Notes under the pieces: model-generated | What the model saw: only the letters and a program-made list of their open reading frames with translations | Told to the model about the DNA's origin: nothing | Databases searched by the model: none | Shown: positions 8,905 through 18,270 of the stretch, piece by piece | Position numbering within the stretch: the stretch's first letter is position 1 | Layout of the letters: the number at the start of each line of letters is the position of its first letter | Program-made: the position numbers and the translations under genes | Source: Prolixibacteraceae bacterium | Lineage (GTDB): Bacteria; Bacteroidota; Bacteroidia; Bacteroidales; Prolixibacteraceae | DNA length: 64,000 nucleotides | Direction: 5' to 3' | NCBI GenBank assembly: GCA_019720755.1 | Contig: CP081303.1 | Span: 3,517,501-3,581,500, forward strand

Positions 8905-11637
8905 TTATGCTATGGTTTCGTTATTTCTTTTTTTTTGTGTAATCTCCGCATGAGCAGAAGCCAATCTTGCTATCGGAACACGATAAGGAGAACAACTAAC
9001 ATAGTCCATATTGACTGTATTACAGAACATCACAGAACTAGGCTCTCCACCATGCTCTCCACAAATACCGACTTTTAGATTTGGTTTTGTATTACGTCCT
9101 TTTTCTGTTCCCATTCGTACCAATTGACCAACACCCTCTTGGTCTAACACCTCAAAAGGATCATGCTTTAAGATACCTTTTTCAATATATATTGGTAAGA
9201 ATTTACCCACATCATCACGAGAATAACCAAATGTCATCTGGGTTAAGTCGTTGGTTCCAAAAGAGAAGAAATCAGCAATTTCTGCCACTTTATCTGCCGT
9301 AAGTGCTGCTCTAGGGATCTCAATCATGGTTCCTACAAGATAATCTACAGTCATGTTATTCTCTTCAAATACTTTTTTAGCAGTAGCATGGATAATATCT
9401 ACCTGCATTTGAAGCTCTTTCACTGTACCAATAAGGGGAACCATAATTTCTGGTCTTGCATCGACACCCTCTTTCTTCAATTGGATTGTAGCTTCGAGGA
9501 TTGCACGTGCTTGCATCTCTGTGATTTCTGGATAGGTATTTCCTAAACGACAACCACGATGACCCAACATCGGGTTAAACTCTTCGAGGTCATGTATCGT
9601 TTTTTGAATCTCCTCGATCGATATATTGAGCTCTTTAGACAACTCCTCTTGTTGTGCTACTTGATGAGGAACAAACTCATGTAGAGGTGGGTCTAATAGA
9701 CGAATTGTTACGCCAAAACCCTCCATAGCTCTTAAGATTCCTTCAAAGTCTTCTCTTTGGAATGGAAGAAGCTTGTTTAATGCTTTGCAACGGCCTTCTG
9801 TATCCTTTGCAAGGATCATCTCTCTCATCACCTTGATACGTTCTCCATCAAAGAACATATGTTCAGTACGACAAAGTCCAATACCTTGAGCACCAAATTC
9901 ACGTGCAATCTGGGCATCTTTAGGAGAGTCTGCATTGGTACGCACCTTCATATTTGCATACTTATCCGTTAATGTCATCAGACCCGAAAAATAACCATCT
10001 ACAGAAGGTGCTTTGGTGTCGATCATACCATTATATACAAAACCAGTAGATCCATCGATAGAGATCCAATCTCCTTGTTTTAACTCCTTGCCATTTGCTT
10101 TAAATGAGCGATTCTTGTAATCGATATGAATCTCTCCTGCACCGGAGATACAGCATTTACCCATACCACGAGCTACCACTGCAGCATGCGATGTCATTCC
10201 TCCTCTTGCTGTAAGGATTCCTTGTGCAAGGTGCATCCCCTCTAGATCTTCAGGAGAAGTCTCGATACGAACCAAAATAGCTTTTTCATATTTTACTACT
10301 TCATCTGCAAAGAATACCACCTGTCCTGTCGCAGCACCAGGAGATGCTGGAAGACCTTTCCCAATTTTCTCTGCTTTTGCTACCGACTCTGTTTTAAATA
10401 CAGGGTGAAGAAGTTCATCTAGTTTTGCAGGATCTACAGAGAGTATTGCCTCTTTTTCAGTGATTTTATTCTCTTCTAGAAGATCTAATGCAATTTTTAC
10501 CATCGCTGGCCCTGTACGCTTACCATTTCTAGTTTGTAGAATCCATAATTTTCCTTCTTGGATCGTAAACTCTAAGTCTTGCATATCACAGTAGTGATCT
10601 TCAAGCTTCTGTTGTACTTTATTCAGTTCACCATAGATCTCTGGCATTGCTTCTTCTAGCGATGGGAACAGAGATACTCTAGTCTTTTCGTCTACATCTT
10701 GTAATTTAGCCCATCTTTGCGATCCCTCTTTGGTAATTTGCTGAGGAGTACGAGTACCAGCCACAACATCTTCTCCTTGTGCATTGACAAGATATTCTCC
10801 GTTGAAAATGTCTTCCCCCGTTGCTGCATCTCTAGTGAATGCTACTCCCGTTGCCGAGCTATTACCCATATTTCCAAATACCATGGCTTGGATGTTCACC
10901 GCAGTACCCCACTCCGCAGGAATGTTATTTAGGCGACGATAAAGAATGGCTCTATCATTCATCCAGCTGTTGAACACTGCTTCTATAGCCCCTTTTAGTT
11001 GTTGCCAAGGATCTGTAGGAAAATCCACTCCTAACTTAGAGTGAATAGCCTCTTTAAAAAGGCCTACCATCTCTTTTAAATCCTCTGTAGTTAGGTCGTT
11101 GTCACAATCAACTTTTTTTAGGTCTTTAATCTCTTCAATAATCTCTTCAAAAGGATCAATATCCTCTTTCGATTCTGGTTTTAATCCCATTACAACATCT
11201 CCATACATCTGTATGAATCGTCTGTAAGAATCCCAAGCGAAACGTTCGTTCCCTGTCTTCTTAGCAAGTCCTTCAACTGCTTGATCATTCAACCCTAGAT
11301 TAAGGATTGTATCCATCATACCAGGCATAGATGCACGAGCTCCCGATCTAACGGAAACCAAACAAGGATTCATCTTGTCTCCGAAAGTGGTATTCGTAAG
11401 TTGTTCGATATGATGTACGGATTTTTCTAGGTCCTCCCAAATCATCTTCATGACTTGATCTGCTCCCTTTTCGGTGAAAAGAGTACACACTTCAGTTGTG
11501 ATGGTAACTCCTGGTGGAACAGGAACTCCAATACGGTTCATTTCTGCGAGATTAGCACCTTTTCCACCTAAAAGGTCTCGCATGCTGGCTTTGCCCTCAG
11601 CTGCCCCATTTCCGAATGTATAAAAGAATTTATTCAT
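8905..11637 (-). CDS. ppdK: Pyruvate, phosphate dikinase
   Basis: A 910-aa enzyme that interconverts pyruvate + ATP + Pi and PEP + AMP + PPi. The N-terminal ATP-grasp domain carries GGKGANLAEMNRIGVPVPPG near residue 24. The central swivelling domain has the phospho-histidine in GGMTSHAAVVARGMG near residue 455. The C-terminal TIM-barrel pyruvate/PEP domain ends with the catalytic Cys in VGICGEHGGEPSS. Length and domain order are normal. In anaerobic Bacteroidota it serves PPi-linked glycolysis or gluconeogenesis. Its 5' side opens on a gene-free kilobase, so its promoter lies there. Confidence 0.97.
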   Translation of the reverse strand: MNKFFYTFGNGAAEGKASMRDLLGGKGANLAEMNRIGVPVPPGVTITTEVCTLFTEKGADQVMKMIWEDLEKSVHHIEQLTNTTFGDKMNPCLVSVRSGARASMPGMMDTILNLGLNDQAVEGLAKKTGNERFAWDSYRRFIQMYGDVVMGLKPESKEDIDPFEEIIEEIKDLKKVDCDNDLTTEDLKEMVGLFKEAIHSKLGVDFPTDPWQQLKGAIEAVFNSWMNDRAILYRRLNNIPAEWGTAVNIQAMVFGNMGNSSATGVAFTRDAATGEDIFNGEYLVNAQGEDVVAGTRTPQQITKEGSQRWAKLQDVDEKTRVSLFPSLEEAMPEIYGELNKVQQKLEDHYCDMQDLEFTIQEGKLWILQTRNGKRTGPAMVKIALDLLEENKITEKEAILSVDPAKLDELLHPVFKTESVAKAEKIGKGLPASPGAATGQVVFFADEVVKYEKAILVRIETSPEDLEGMHLAQGILTARGGMTSHAAVVARGMGKCCISGAGEIHIDYKNRSFKANGKELKQGDWISIDGSTGFVYNGMIDTKAPSVDGYFSGLMTLTDKYANMKVRTNADSPKDAQIAREFGAQGIGLCRTEHMFFDGERIKVMREMILAKDTEGRCKALNKLLPFQREDFEGILRAMEGFGVTIRLLDPPLHEFVPHQVAQQEELSKELNISIEEIQKTIHDLEEFNPMLGHRGCRLGNTYPEITEMQARAILEATIQLKKEGVDARPEIMVPLIGTVKELQMQVDIIHATAKKVFEENNMTVDYLVGTMIEIPRAALTADKVAEIADFFSFGTNDLTQMTFGYSRDDVGKFLPIYIEKGILKHDPFEVLDQEGVGQLVRMGTEKGRNTKPNLKVGICGEHGGEPSSVMFCNTVNMDYVSCSPYRVPIARLASAHAEITQKKRNNETIA

Positions 11638-12700
11638 AAATCAAGGTTTTTAGACGACCCCGACCTCAGCCACCTCCGCACATTTCACACTTATTAAACT
11701 CACATTAGGCTTTTGAGTTGGATCGTAGGATTATTTAGTTCTATAAATTTACAATGGATGTTTTATATTAAATAGAAATTTAATGTGTTGTAAAATAGGT
11801 TTTTATATGTCTTTAAGTATCTTTTTTTAGCTGTTAAAAAAGTATTTTATAAGGACTTTTTGCTATTTAGAACCCCATCTAATCAATTTCATGAATACAG
11901 AGAAGGAGTTCGAGAAATTGCAAATATTTATGTATAATATTAATGATGTCTATTTGAAGTAAAACACAACGAAAGTTTATTTTGTTTTTACTCGATGCTT
12001 ATCCATAATGAATCCTCATAGAGATAATCGACTTCTCCTGTGTTGGTGTTGGAGCTTTTTTTAGATCTTCTTTCTAAGCACTCGTTGCCTAGATAACTTC
12101 TCTTATCCTGCTTGAACTATACGATTTTTTCTCATGAATCATGTTATTCAATATTTCGAGACTAATATATGCTCTTTATGTAGTGTATGTGTTCAGTTAC
12201 TCAATCTCTACCCTCTCAAAATCCCCATCTTAGTATTGTTTTTTGTGATAATCTCATTCTAGATTGATTCGAGGTTCGGTTACCCTTTCTTTACCCTTCC
12301 CTTACCCTTTGTTTACTCTGAGGGTAACCAAACCCTAACCAATCCCTATACGAGAAGTATTTCAAATTCCTTTTTCTTATCAATAACATACTCATTATAA
12401 AATCTCTATGAGCTATGCGAGAGAAGGCGTATGAAATATGATTTTATACCTTTGGGTGTCGTTTTTAATCAAATTATTGTGTAAAAACAGATATAAATGT
12501 TAATTTGTGTTGTGTTTGTTTGTCATTTGTTGCTGAGGTCACAAGTTTTTGATGTAGAAAGTCAATGAATTTAAAGTTTGGGACAGTGAATGGTTCTATC
12601 CTGTAATAGAGGTGGATTTGGTATATCGTATCCCTAAAATTTAATCAATGACACATAGGCATTTTTGATTTTATTAAAAACTATACCATTACCTAATACC
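11638..12700. other. Gene-free kilobase between ppdK and the peptide/lipoprotein array
   Basis: No convincing gene on either strand; the only tidy small ORF, at 11891, encodes 23 aa. The notable content is the phased repeat cluster at 12278-12345, listed separately. The region must hold the ppdK promoter and that of the array. Confidence 0.7.
12278..12345. repeat. Phased 11-bp direct repeats with an inverted arm
   Basis: TTACCCTTTCT, TTACCCTTCCC, TTACCCTTTGT and TTACTCTGAGG follow one another with an exact 11-bp period from 12280 to 12323. The flanks GGTTACCCT (12278-12286) and AGGGTAACC (12321-12329) are perfect inverted repeats. An opposite-orientation arm (AACCAAACCCT, AACCAATCCCT) follows. 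Eleven base pairs is one helical turn, so the sites lie on one DNA face. It sits about 360 bp before the first lipoprotein of the array. Confidence 0.75.
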
Positions 12701-13711
12701 ATGAAGAATTATCTATTTATACTATTGTTATCCCTTTTAACTTCCTGTAGTAATTCGCCTGATTATCGCTACTATTTGTCAGATGTCCCTTTAAAAGTGG
12801 TTTCCAAGAAAGGAACCCCTGTTGCGTTGAATGAGACAAGTTTTGCACGTAGGGTGATTTGTCAAGGTCGATATCTTGTATTTTATAATAGAGATAGGGT
12901 AGATCAATGTATTGCGATTTATGACTTGAGAACATTACAACCATTAGGATATACAGGAATTAAAGGCGAAGGTCCTGGAGAATTGACCTCTGCTGGAGAG
13001 ATACTACCTCATAAAGATGGTTTTTTGATGATCGATTATGGGAAATACCTCCTCTACTATTTTAATATAAAAGAGGCACTCTCTAGTAAAAAATATCTTC
13101 CTCAAACGGTTGGATCTTTTAGAAAGACCCAAATTCCTGCAAATATTAATATGTTGAACGATAGCCTCTATTTTGGAAATAATATGCTCGTACTCAGTGG
13201 AAGAGATTATCAAGTGGATTTTGTGAAAGGAAATCTTTTTACTGGCGAGATAGAGAAAAAGATACAACCTAATCCAAAGGTGAATAGTCTCAAACTTTCT
13301 GCCTGTAGTTGTGCTCCTCCCCATCGCTATGTTGTAGCCTATTCACAGTACTACCTATTAACGTTTTACAATCGAAGTGGAGAGGTTATAAAAGAGGTTT
13401 ATGGTGAAAAAGAGTTGAAGAAGAGACCCCGACACAACTATTTTGGAAAGCCATTTTGGGCTGGCAATGATCTTTTTGTTGGTCATCAAACTGGTTATAG
13501 CCATGTTAAGGATAAACGTGGACGATGGAAACAGACTGGTGCTGAGGAGATCCTTCATTTTGATTTAGAGGGTAACTATATAGAGACAATACGACTAGGT
13601 TGTACAATCTCTACTTTTGTGGTGATTCCCTCTTCCCACCAACTTTTGGTCCATTGTATTGATGGTGATAATCCGTTTATGTTGGTCTCTTATGAGCCTG
13701 TAATAAAGTAA
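12701..13711 (+). CDS. BF3164/TolB-like propeller lipoprotein, array copy 1
   Basis: A 336-aa predicted lipoprotein with lipobox LLTSC, Cys at residue 16. The upstream TTG/ATG extension from 12665 is ignored because the ATG at 12701 matches the start of the other five copies and gives a clean signal peptide. Family marks are YDLRTLQPLGYTGIKGEGPGE near residue 85, FYNRSGEVIKEVYGEKELKKR near 225, and a C-terminal HFDLEGNYIETIRLG strand. Together they suggest a six-bladed propeller of the BF3164/TolB-like type, whose biochemical role is unknown. It is the most divergent copy, so the array probably grew by duplicating a later one. The peptide gene at 13828 follows after 116 bp. Confidence 0.72.
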   Translation: MKNYLFILLLSLLTSCSNSPDYRYYLSDVPLKVVSKKGTPVALNETSFARRVICQGRYLVFYNRDRVDQCIAIYDLRTLQPLGYTGIKGEGPGELTSAGEILPHKDGFLMIDYGKYLLYYFNIKEALSSKKYLPQTVGSFRKTQIPANINMLNDSLYFGNNMLVLSGRDYQVDFVKGNLFTGEIEKKIQPNPKVNSLKLSACSCAPPHRYVVAYSQYYLLTFYNRSGEVIKEVYGEKELKKRPRHNYFGKPFWAGNDLFVGHQTGYSHVKDKRGRWKQTGAEEILHFDLEGNYIETIRLGCTISTFVVIPSSHQLLVHCIDGDNPFMLVSYEPVIK

Positions 13712-13827
13712 ATTTTGTAGTTATTGCGACATCTAAATTTTGTGAGTCTAAACCTTACTAAAATTCTTTCTTACATTTTTTGACTGTTTCATGACTGCTT
13801 TTATTATTAATTATATCAAAAATTTTA

Positions 13828-14037
13828 ATGATGAAAAAGTTGCTAATATTATCTGTTTTTACTGTCTTTTGTCTGTTCTCTTACCTTCATGTAGAAGCGC
13901 AAGAACCTAGACAAACTGATCCTCCAGAGAAGGGTTTTTCATTAGGTTATTGCTCTCCTTCGATAGAGCATATCTGTTTCTCAGGTAAATATTTTGAATT
14001 GGGTTTTAGGGATGTCTACGAAGGCACCAGTGACTAA
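13828..14037 (+). CDS. Small secreted NVEALA-like peptide 1 (two Cys)
   Basis: A 69-aa precursor whose signal peptide MKKLLILSVFTVFCLFSYL ends in HVEAQ, close to the NVEALA border of Bacteroidota secreted peptides. The mature part is about 45 aa and has two Cys (GYCSPSIEHICFSG). It differs completely from peptides 2-5 past the signal but occupies the same slot between two lipoprotein genes. The start could also be the adjacent ATG at 13831. The role is unknown. The position argues for co-expression with the lipoproteins. Confidence 0.68.
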   Translation: MMKKLLILSVFTVFCLFSYLHVEAQEPRQTDPPEKGFSLGYCSPSIEHICFSGKYFELGFRDVYEGTSD

Positions 14038-14066
14038 TAATATAGCCTAATTTATTAAAAATAATT

Positions 14067-14095
14067 TTCTTGCATCGTACTTATCGGTGCAAGAA
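14067..14095 (+). other. Intercistronic hairpin after peptide 1
   Basis: TTCTTGCATCG pairs with CGGTGCAAGAA (11 bp, one G-T wobble, 7-nt loop). No T run follows, so it is not a standard terminator. The same slot in the later units has a hairpin of unrelated sequence. Confidence 0.6.
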
Positions 14096-14218
14096 TAATA
14101 GTCATGTAATACGAAGAGTCTCTCTTTCATCTTTTTTTCTTTCATGTCTTACCATCGTTACATTATCTAGGAGGATCAAGTGTATCCTGTATGATATCCA
14201 TCATAAAAATTTAATACT

Positions 14219-15232
14219 ATGAAATATTTTATATTCTTCCTCTTGGGAGTGTTTCTTTTATCTTGTCAAAATGAGATATCAAAGCAGTATTGCTTGACAG
14301 ATATTTCAGAAAAAGTGGCTCATACTAATAATATTCCTGTAAATATTGATGAAAGCTACTTTTCCAGCCCTGTATTGTGTCAAGACAAATACCTTATTTT
14401 TCACAATCGTGATCGAATCGATCAATGTTTAGCCATTTATGATTTAGAGAGCCTAAAGCCTCTTGGCTATACAGGAATCAAAGGAGAAGGGCCAGGGCAG
14501 ATTATAGAAGGGGGCAATCCGATGCCCTATAAAGATGGTTTCTTAGTATTTGATCTTGCCAAATTTATAATCTTCTATTTTAATATAGAAGAAGCTATTG
14601 CGGATAGAAATTATCTGCCAGAGACTTTCTGCTCGATAAGAGATCGAAATAATTTTCCTCTTCATATATCTATGTTAAATGATAGTCTCTATTTGGGGAG
14701 TAAGTGTACGTTCCCGAGTCCTTTAAACTATTATTTTAATTTTGTGAAAGGCAATATTTTGACAGGAGAAACCACAAATTTTTCTGATCTGAATCCAGCT
14801 TTGGACAGTGTGAAACTAAATTTTAATATTTGCTCTCCTCCCGGTCGTTTTGTGGTGGCCTATAGCGATTACCACCTCTTGTCTATCTATAATCGAAAAG
14901 GAGAAGTTGTTCGAGAGATCTACGGAGAGAAAGCGTTGAAGAAGAGAAAACGTAGATCTTATTTTGGAAAACCTCATTGGGCTGGAAATGATCTTTTTAT
15001 CGATCATCATACGGGTTATAGCCATATTAAAGACAAAAGAGGTAGATGGAAAGATGTAGGTTCTGAAGAGATTTTACATTTTGATTTGGATGGAAATTAT
15101 ATAGAGACGATTCGTTTAGATCACAATGTTTCTACATTTACCATTTTCCCTTCTCGCAAACAGTTACTCGTATATTTGAAAGATAGTGATCATCCTTATG
15201 TTTTGGTGCCTTATGATCCCGTCGGTTCTTAA
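14219..15232 (+). CDS. BF3164/TolB-like propeller lipoprotein, array copy 2
   Basis: A 337-aa lipoprotein with signal MKYFIFFLLGVFLLSC (Cys16). It shares the motifs GYTGIKGEGPGQ, LLSIYNRKGEVVREIYGEKALKKRKRR and HFDLDGNYIETIRLDHNVSTF with the other copies. Its C-terminal third is nearly identical to copies 3-6, while the centre (about residues 30-200) has clearly diverged. Its 3' end and the ~50 bp after the stop also match copies 3-5, which marks it as part of the same duplicated unit. The function is unknown. Confidence 0.72.
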   Translation: MKYFIFFLLGVFLLSCQNEISKQYCLTDISEKVAHTNNIPVNIDESYFSSPVLCQDKYLIFHNRDRIDQCLAIYDLESLKPLGYTGIKGEGPGQIIEGGNPMPYKDGFLVFDLAKFIIFYFNIEEAIADRNYLPETFCSIRDRNNFPLHISMLNDSLYLGSKCTFPSPLNYYFNFVKGNILTGETTNFSDLNPALDSVKLNFNICSPPGRFVVAYSDYHLLSIYNRKGEVVREIYGEKALKKRKRRSYFGKPHWAGNDLFIDHHTGYSHIKDKRGRWKDVGSEEILHFDLDGNYIETIRLDHNVSTFTIFPSRKQLLVYLKDSDHPYVLVPYDPVGS

Positions 15233-15366
15233 GCTTTCTTTAGTAAGTTAATTACCAAGGTTCTATTTGTCACTTTAGCTGACTCTTAGATGTTAAAAAT
15301 CATGAATTATTTCTCGCTATATATATTTAAATGATAATCAAATATTAATCAATTAAAATTTTTAAT

Positions 15367-15603
15367 ATGAGGAAGTTATTTTTTGTATGTGTTTTTAGTG
15401 TATGTGGTTTGTTTGGCTTTTTAAATGTTGATGCCCAAAGATCGAATAGTGGTGAAGAAGAACCAAATATCTGGTGTCCGAATGGATGTATTTCAAAGGA
15501 AAAATCTCAGTGTTACTGTTATGGGTGGCATGCTGAAACAGAAGATTATGATTGGGGAGGAAAAGGTTCAAAAGGGACTGGCACTAGATCCAATGGCGAG
15601 TAA
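15367..15603 (+). CDS. Small secreted Cys-rich NVEALA-like peptide 2
   Basis: A 78-aa precursor. The signal peptide ends in FLNVDAQ, leaving about 54 residues. Four Cys are spaced C-x3-C-x7-C-x-C (WCPNGC, then CYCYGWH), followed by an acidic stretch and a Gly/Ser-rich tail KGSKGTGTRSNGE. There are no enzyme motifs. The Cys pattern could form two disulfides or a metal site. The IS4 element lies 61 bp downstream, so the link to lipoprotein copy 3 is physically broken here. Confidence 0.72.
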   Translation: MRKLFFVCVFSVCGLFGFLNVDAQRSNSGEEEPNIWCPNGCISKEKSQCYCYGWHAETEDYDWGGKGSKGTGTRSNGE

Positions 15604-15618
15604 GTTAAGTCTAAAATG

Positions 15619-15657
15619 AATTGTCTTGGAGGATTGATCGTATCTTCCAAGATAATT
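15619..15657 (+). other. Intercistronic hairpin after peptide 2
   Basis: AATTGTCTTGGA pairs with TCCAAGATAATT: 12 bp with one wobble and a 15-nt loop. The outer right arm overlaps the left target duplication of the IS, so the element landed at the foot of this hairpin. Confidence 0.6.
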
Positions 15658-15664
15658 ACTATAA
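15655..15664. repeat. Target-site duplication, left copy (IS4-family element)
   Basis: ATTACTATAA, repeated exactly at 17092-17101. The uninterrupted site appears in the other array units, for example before copy 4. Confidence 0.85.
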
Positions 15665-17091
15665 TTGGCTACCTCCCGTTTTTTTAGTCAGAAATCTAGA
15701 TTGAGTCTCATTTGTCCTACGTCTACTTGTGTCTGTTTACTCTGTATTATATGTTTTGTGTAAGCATTTGCCAATAAAATTTTAATTATCGTACTTATCT
15801 TATAATAGATAAAATTTCTGAGTTCAGATACCTTGTTTTTATCAAGTATCTTAATTTTGCTATCTAGCAACAATCTAAGATGCATGGACTCTAATGTGTT
15901 ATAAAGGATTCCCATTGCAATGGTTAAAATTGCCAACATGCATTGCAGTCCATCAAACTTCTTTATTTGTATATTCTCTAAATCATAGCTTGATTTGATA
16001 TGTCTATGGTATTCTTCTATTTTCCAACGAAAGCCATATGCTTGAAAAGCTTCACTAATAACTTCTGTTATTGTATGCTTAGGTGAGTTGGTTAATAACC
16101 AACATTTCCCTCCTGATTTGCGTTTTGTAGCAACAAGCCATAGCTCAAATTCCCTCTGCTTTATTCTATATTTAACCTTAACAGCACCACACTCAAAGTT
16201 TATCTTTTTACTTTTGTTTTTGCCTCTTTTATTGGCAGTTAATTCCATGAAGAATGGAATTTTTTTCCCAATTGTAGATACAGTAGTTTCTTTGCCTTTG
16301 TATATTAATTTGGTATTCTTTTTCAATCTGATTATGAAGTTATCTTGTTGACTAACAACATAATCCTTAATAATCTGACGATCAAATCCTCGATCAAACA
16401 CACAAGTTACATTCTTTGAAATAGCATTATCTACTTCTTTTAATGCTTCGATTGCTTCATTATTTTCACTCTTGGCTCCATGATCGAAACTGTACAGCTT
16501 ATTATACAAAGGTGTCATCTTATTGGCCTTATCAATATGTACAACATTCATAAGCCAATAACCTAATCCAACCTTATTTTTCTCATCTCCATCTTTTACA
16601 AAATCCAGACCTTCCATGGTCTTAGCATATTTCTTTTGAATATCTGATCCATCAAATAGAATGTAGTCTCCTTCATGAATTGTATCTGACACACAATCCA
16701 TATGGCCTCTAAGAAGTTTTAAAAAGAAACCTTTTTTATTGTAATGATTTCGAAGCCTTTTGGTCGTTTGTTGTTTGTTTATAGAATCCCCTATAGCTGT
16801 TGCTATTTGATTGATAATAACAGACCCTGTCTTAAGAATACCTGTTGTTATCTCACGTGTACAACGTAATTCTGGTTTGGTTAAATGACTATTTAATTTA
16901 CAAAAATATAGACTTAGCTTGTTCTGTATTTGTTTTGTAAGTATCTTGTTCATGAGCTAGGTTTTAAATGATTATGTTTTCACACTTAAAATAACATTTT
17001 TAATCTAGCTTTCCTCGTTTTTACACATGTATTATATTGTGAATGTCAGATACTTGCAGTAATAATACAACTTTTTTCGGGAGGTAGTCAA
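15665..17091 (-). mobile_element. IS4-family insertion sequence, 1427 bp, complete
   Basis: The left end TTGGCTACCTCCCG and the inverted right end TTGACTACCTCCCG differ at one of 14 bases. A 10-bp direct repeat ATTACTATAA flanks it. It carries one transposase on the minus strand. Because the neighbouring array units show the empty site, the boundaries can be read directly. It is inserted between peptide 2 and lipoprotein copy 3, against the direction of the array. It looks intact and recent. Confidence 0.88.
15688..16953 (-). CDS. IS4-family DDE transposase
   Basis: A 421-aa transposase. The DDE triad candidates are the Asp in ILFDGSDI (near residue 100), the Asp in VFDRGFDRQ (near 195), and the Glu in KIEEYHRHIKSSYDLE (near 310). 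The last segment fits the IS4 signature Y-(2)R-(3)E-(6)K (YGFRWKIEEYHRHIK). Length is normal for the family and the reading frame is uninterrupted, so it could be active. Confidence 0.9.
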   Translation of the reverse strand: MNKILTKQIQNKLSLYFCKLNSHLTKPELRCTREITTGILKTGSVIINQIATAIGDSINKQQTTKRLRNHYNKKGFFLKLLRGHMDCVSDTIHEGDYILFDGSDIQKKYAKTMEGLDFVKDGDEKNKVGLGYWLMNVVHIDKANKMTPLYNKLYSFDHGAKSENNEAIEALKEVDNAISKNVTCVFDRGFDRQIIKDYVVSQQDNFIIRLKKNTKLIYKGKETTVSTIGKKIPFFMELTANKRGKNKSKKINFECGAVKVKYRIKQREFELWLVATKRKSGGKCWLLTNSPKHTITEVISEAFQAYGFRWKIEEYHRHIKSSYDLENIQIKKFDGLQCMLAILTIAMGILYNTLESMHLRLLLDSKIKILDKNKVSELRNFIYYKISTIIKILLANAYTKHIIQSKQTQVDVGQMRLNLDF

Positions 17092-17101
17092 ATTACTATA
17101 A
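17092..17101. repeat. Target-site duplication, right copy (IS4-family element)
   Basis: ATTACTATAA, identical to 15655-15664. Confidence 0.85.
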
Positions 17102-17113
17102 ATACCTAATACT

Positions 17114-18127
17114 ATGAAATATTTTATATTATTTCTCTTGGGAGTGTTTCTTTTATCCTGTCAAAATGAGATATCGACGCATTATTGCTTGACAGATATT
17201 TCAGAGAAAGTGGTTCAACCCGAAGCATCTCCTTTAGAGCTTAATGAATCAGAATTTAGTTTGGCGACAGTTTGTCAAGATCGTTATTTGGTATTCCACA
17301 ATGGAGATCGAATGGATCAATGTTTTGCCATATATGATTTGGAGACCTTAAAGCCACTTGGTTATACAGGAGTTGTAGGCGAAGGTCCTGGTGAAATTAT
17401 TAATGGATGTACAGCATTGCCTAGTAGAGAGGGTTTCTTGGTTGTGGATTATAGCAAATATTTGATCTACTATTTTAATATAAAAGAGGCGATAGCAGAT
17501 GATCATTATCTTCCTGAAACAGTTGGTTCTATTAGAGATCACAAGAATTTTCCAGGGCATATCTCCACGTTAGGGGATGAAACTTATTTTGGAAGTAATA
17601 TATCTGTTACTAGTCCTTCTAGTTATTATGCGAGTTTTGTTGAAGGGAATCTTTTTACAGGAGAGACGAAGAAGGTATTAGACCCCAATCCTATCGTTGA
17701 TTTATTTAAACTCTCTTTTAATATCAGCTCTTCTTCCGATCGTTATGTGGTAGCTTACTCTAAATATCATCTTCTATCTATCTATAATCGAAAGGGAGAA
17801 GTTGTTCGAGAGATCTACGGAGAGAAAGCGTTGAAGAAGAGAAAACGTCGGTTCTATTTTGGGAAACCTTGTTGTGCAGGAAATGATCTTTTTGTCGATC
17901 ATCATACGGGTTATAGCCATATCAAAGACAAAAGAGGCAGATGGAAAGATGTAGGTTCTGAAGAGATTTTACATTTTGATTTGGATGGAAACTATATCGA
18001 GACCATTCGTTTAGACCATAATGTTTCTACATTTATCGTTCTTCCTTCCCGCAAGCAGCTTCTTGTTAATTTGAAAGATAGTGATCATCCTTATGTTTTG
18101 GTGCCATATGAACCCGTCGGTTCTTAA
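17114..18127 (+). CDS. BF3164/TolB-like propeller lipoprotein, array copy 3
   Basis: A 337-aa lipoprotein (lipobox LLSC, Cys16). Copies 3, 4 and 6 are almost identical proteins. Copy 3 carries NGDRMDQ and ADDHYLPE, as copy 6 does, against NRDRVDQ and ADTKYLPE in copy 4. The shared core is GYTGVVGEGPGE, LSIYNRKGEVVREIYGEKAL and the basic run KKRKRR. The IS element removed its natural upstream neighbour, so it may be transcribed from a promoter in or near the IS end or by read-through. The function is unknown. Confidence 0.72.
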   Translation: MKYFILFLLGVFLLSCQNEISTHYCLTDISEKVVQPEASPLELNESEFSLATVCQDRYLVFHNGDRMDQCFAIYDLETLKPLGYTGVVGEGPGEIINGCTALPSREGFLVVDYSKYLIYYFNIKEAIADDHYLPETVGSIRDHKNFPGHISTLGDETYFGSNISVTSPSSYYASFVEGNLFTGETKKVLDPNPIVDLFKLSFNISSSSDRYVVAYSKYHLLSIYNRKGEVVREIYGEKALKKRKRRFYFGKPCCAGNDLFVDHHTGYSHIKDKRGRWKDVGSEEILHFDLDGNYIETIRLDHNVSTFIVLPSRKQLLVNLKDSDHPYVLVPYEPVGS

Positions 18128-18209
18128 GCTTTCTTTAGTAAGTTAATTACCAAGGTTCTATTTGTCACTTTAGTTAATTCTTGAATGTTAAAAAACATCA
18201 ATTAATTCT

Positions 18210-18239
18210 GTGTTTAAATATATATATATATTTAAACAC
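18210..18239. repeat. Perfect 30-bp AT palindrome before peptide 3
   Basis: A perfect inverted repeat with GTGTTTAAA and TTTAAACAC ends around a (TA)n core, 32-61 bp upstream of the peptide start. The same site is 26 bp in the next unit and imperfect in the one after, so the TA core varies in length. Confidence 0.8.
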
Positions 18240-18270
18240 TATTAAGTAATAATTAATTAAAATTTTTAAT

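Noticed and set aside
11891-11962. 23-codon ORF (MNTEKEFEKL...) in the gene-free kilobase
   Set aside because: Too short and unlike any family I know; it could be a relic, but nothing supports it.
12665-12700. N-terminal extension of array copy 1
   Set aside because: The extension would spoil the lipoprotein signal that all other copies begin with.
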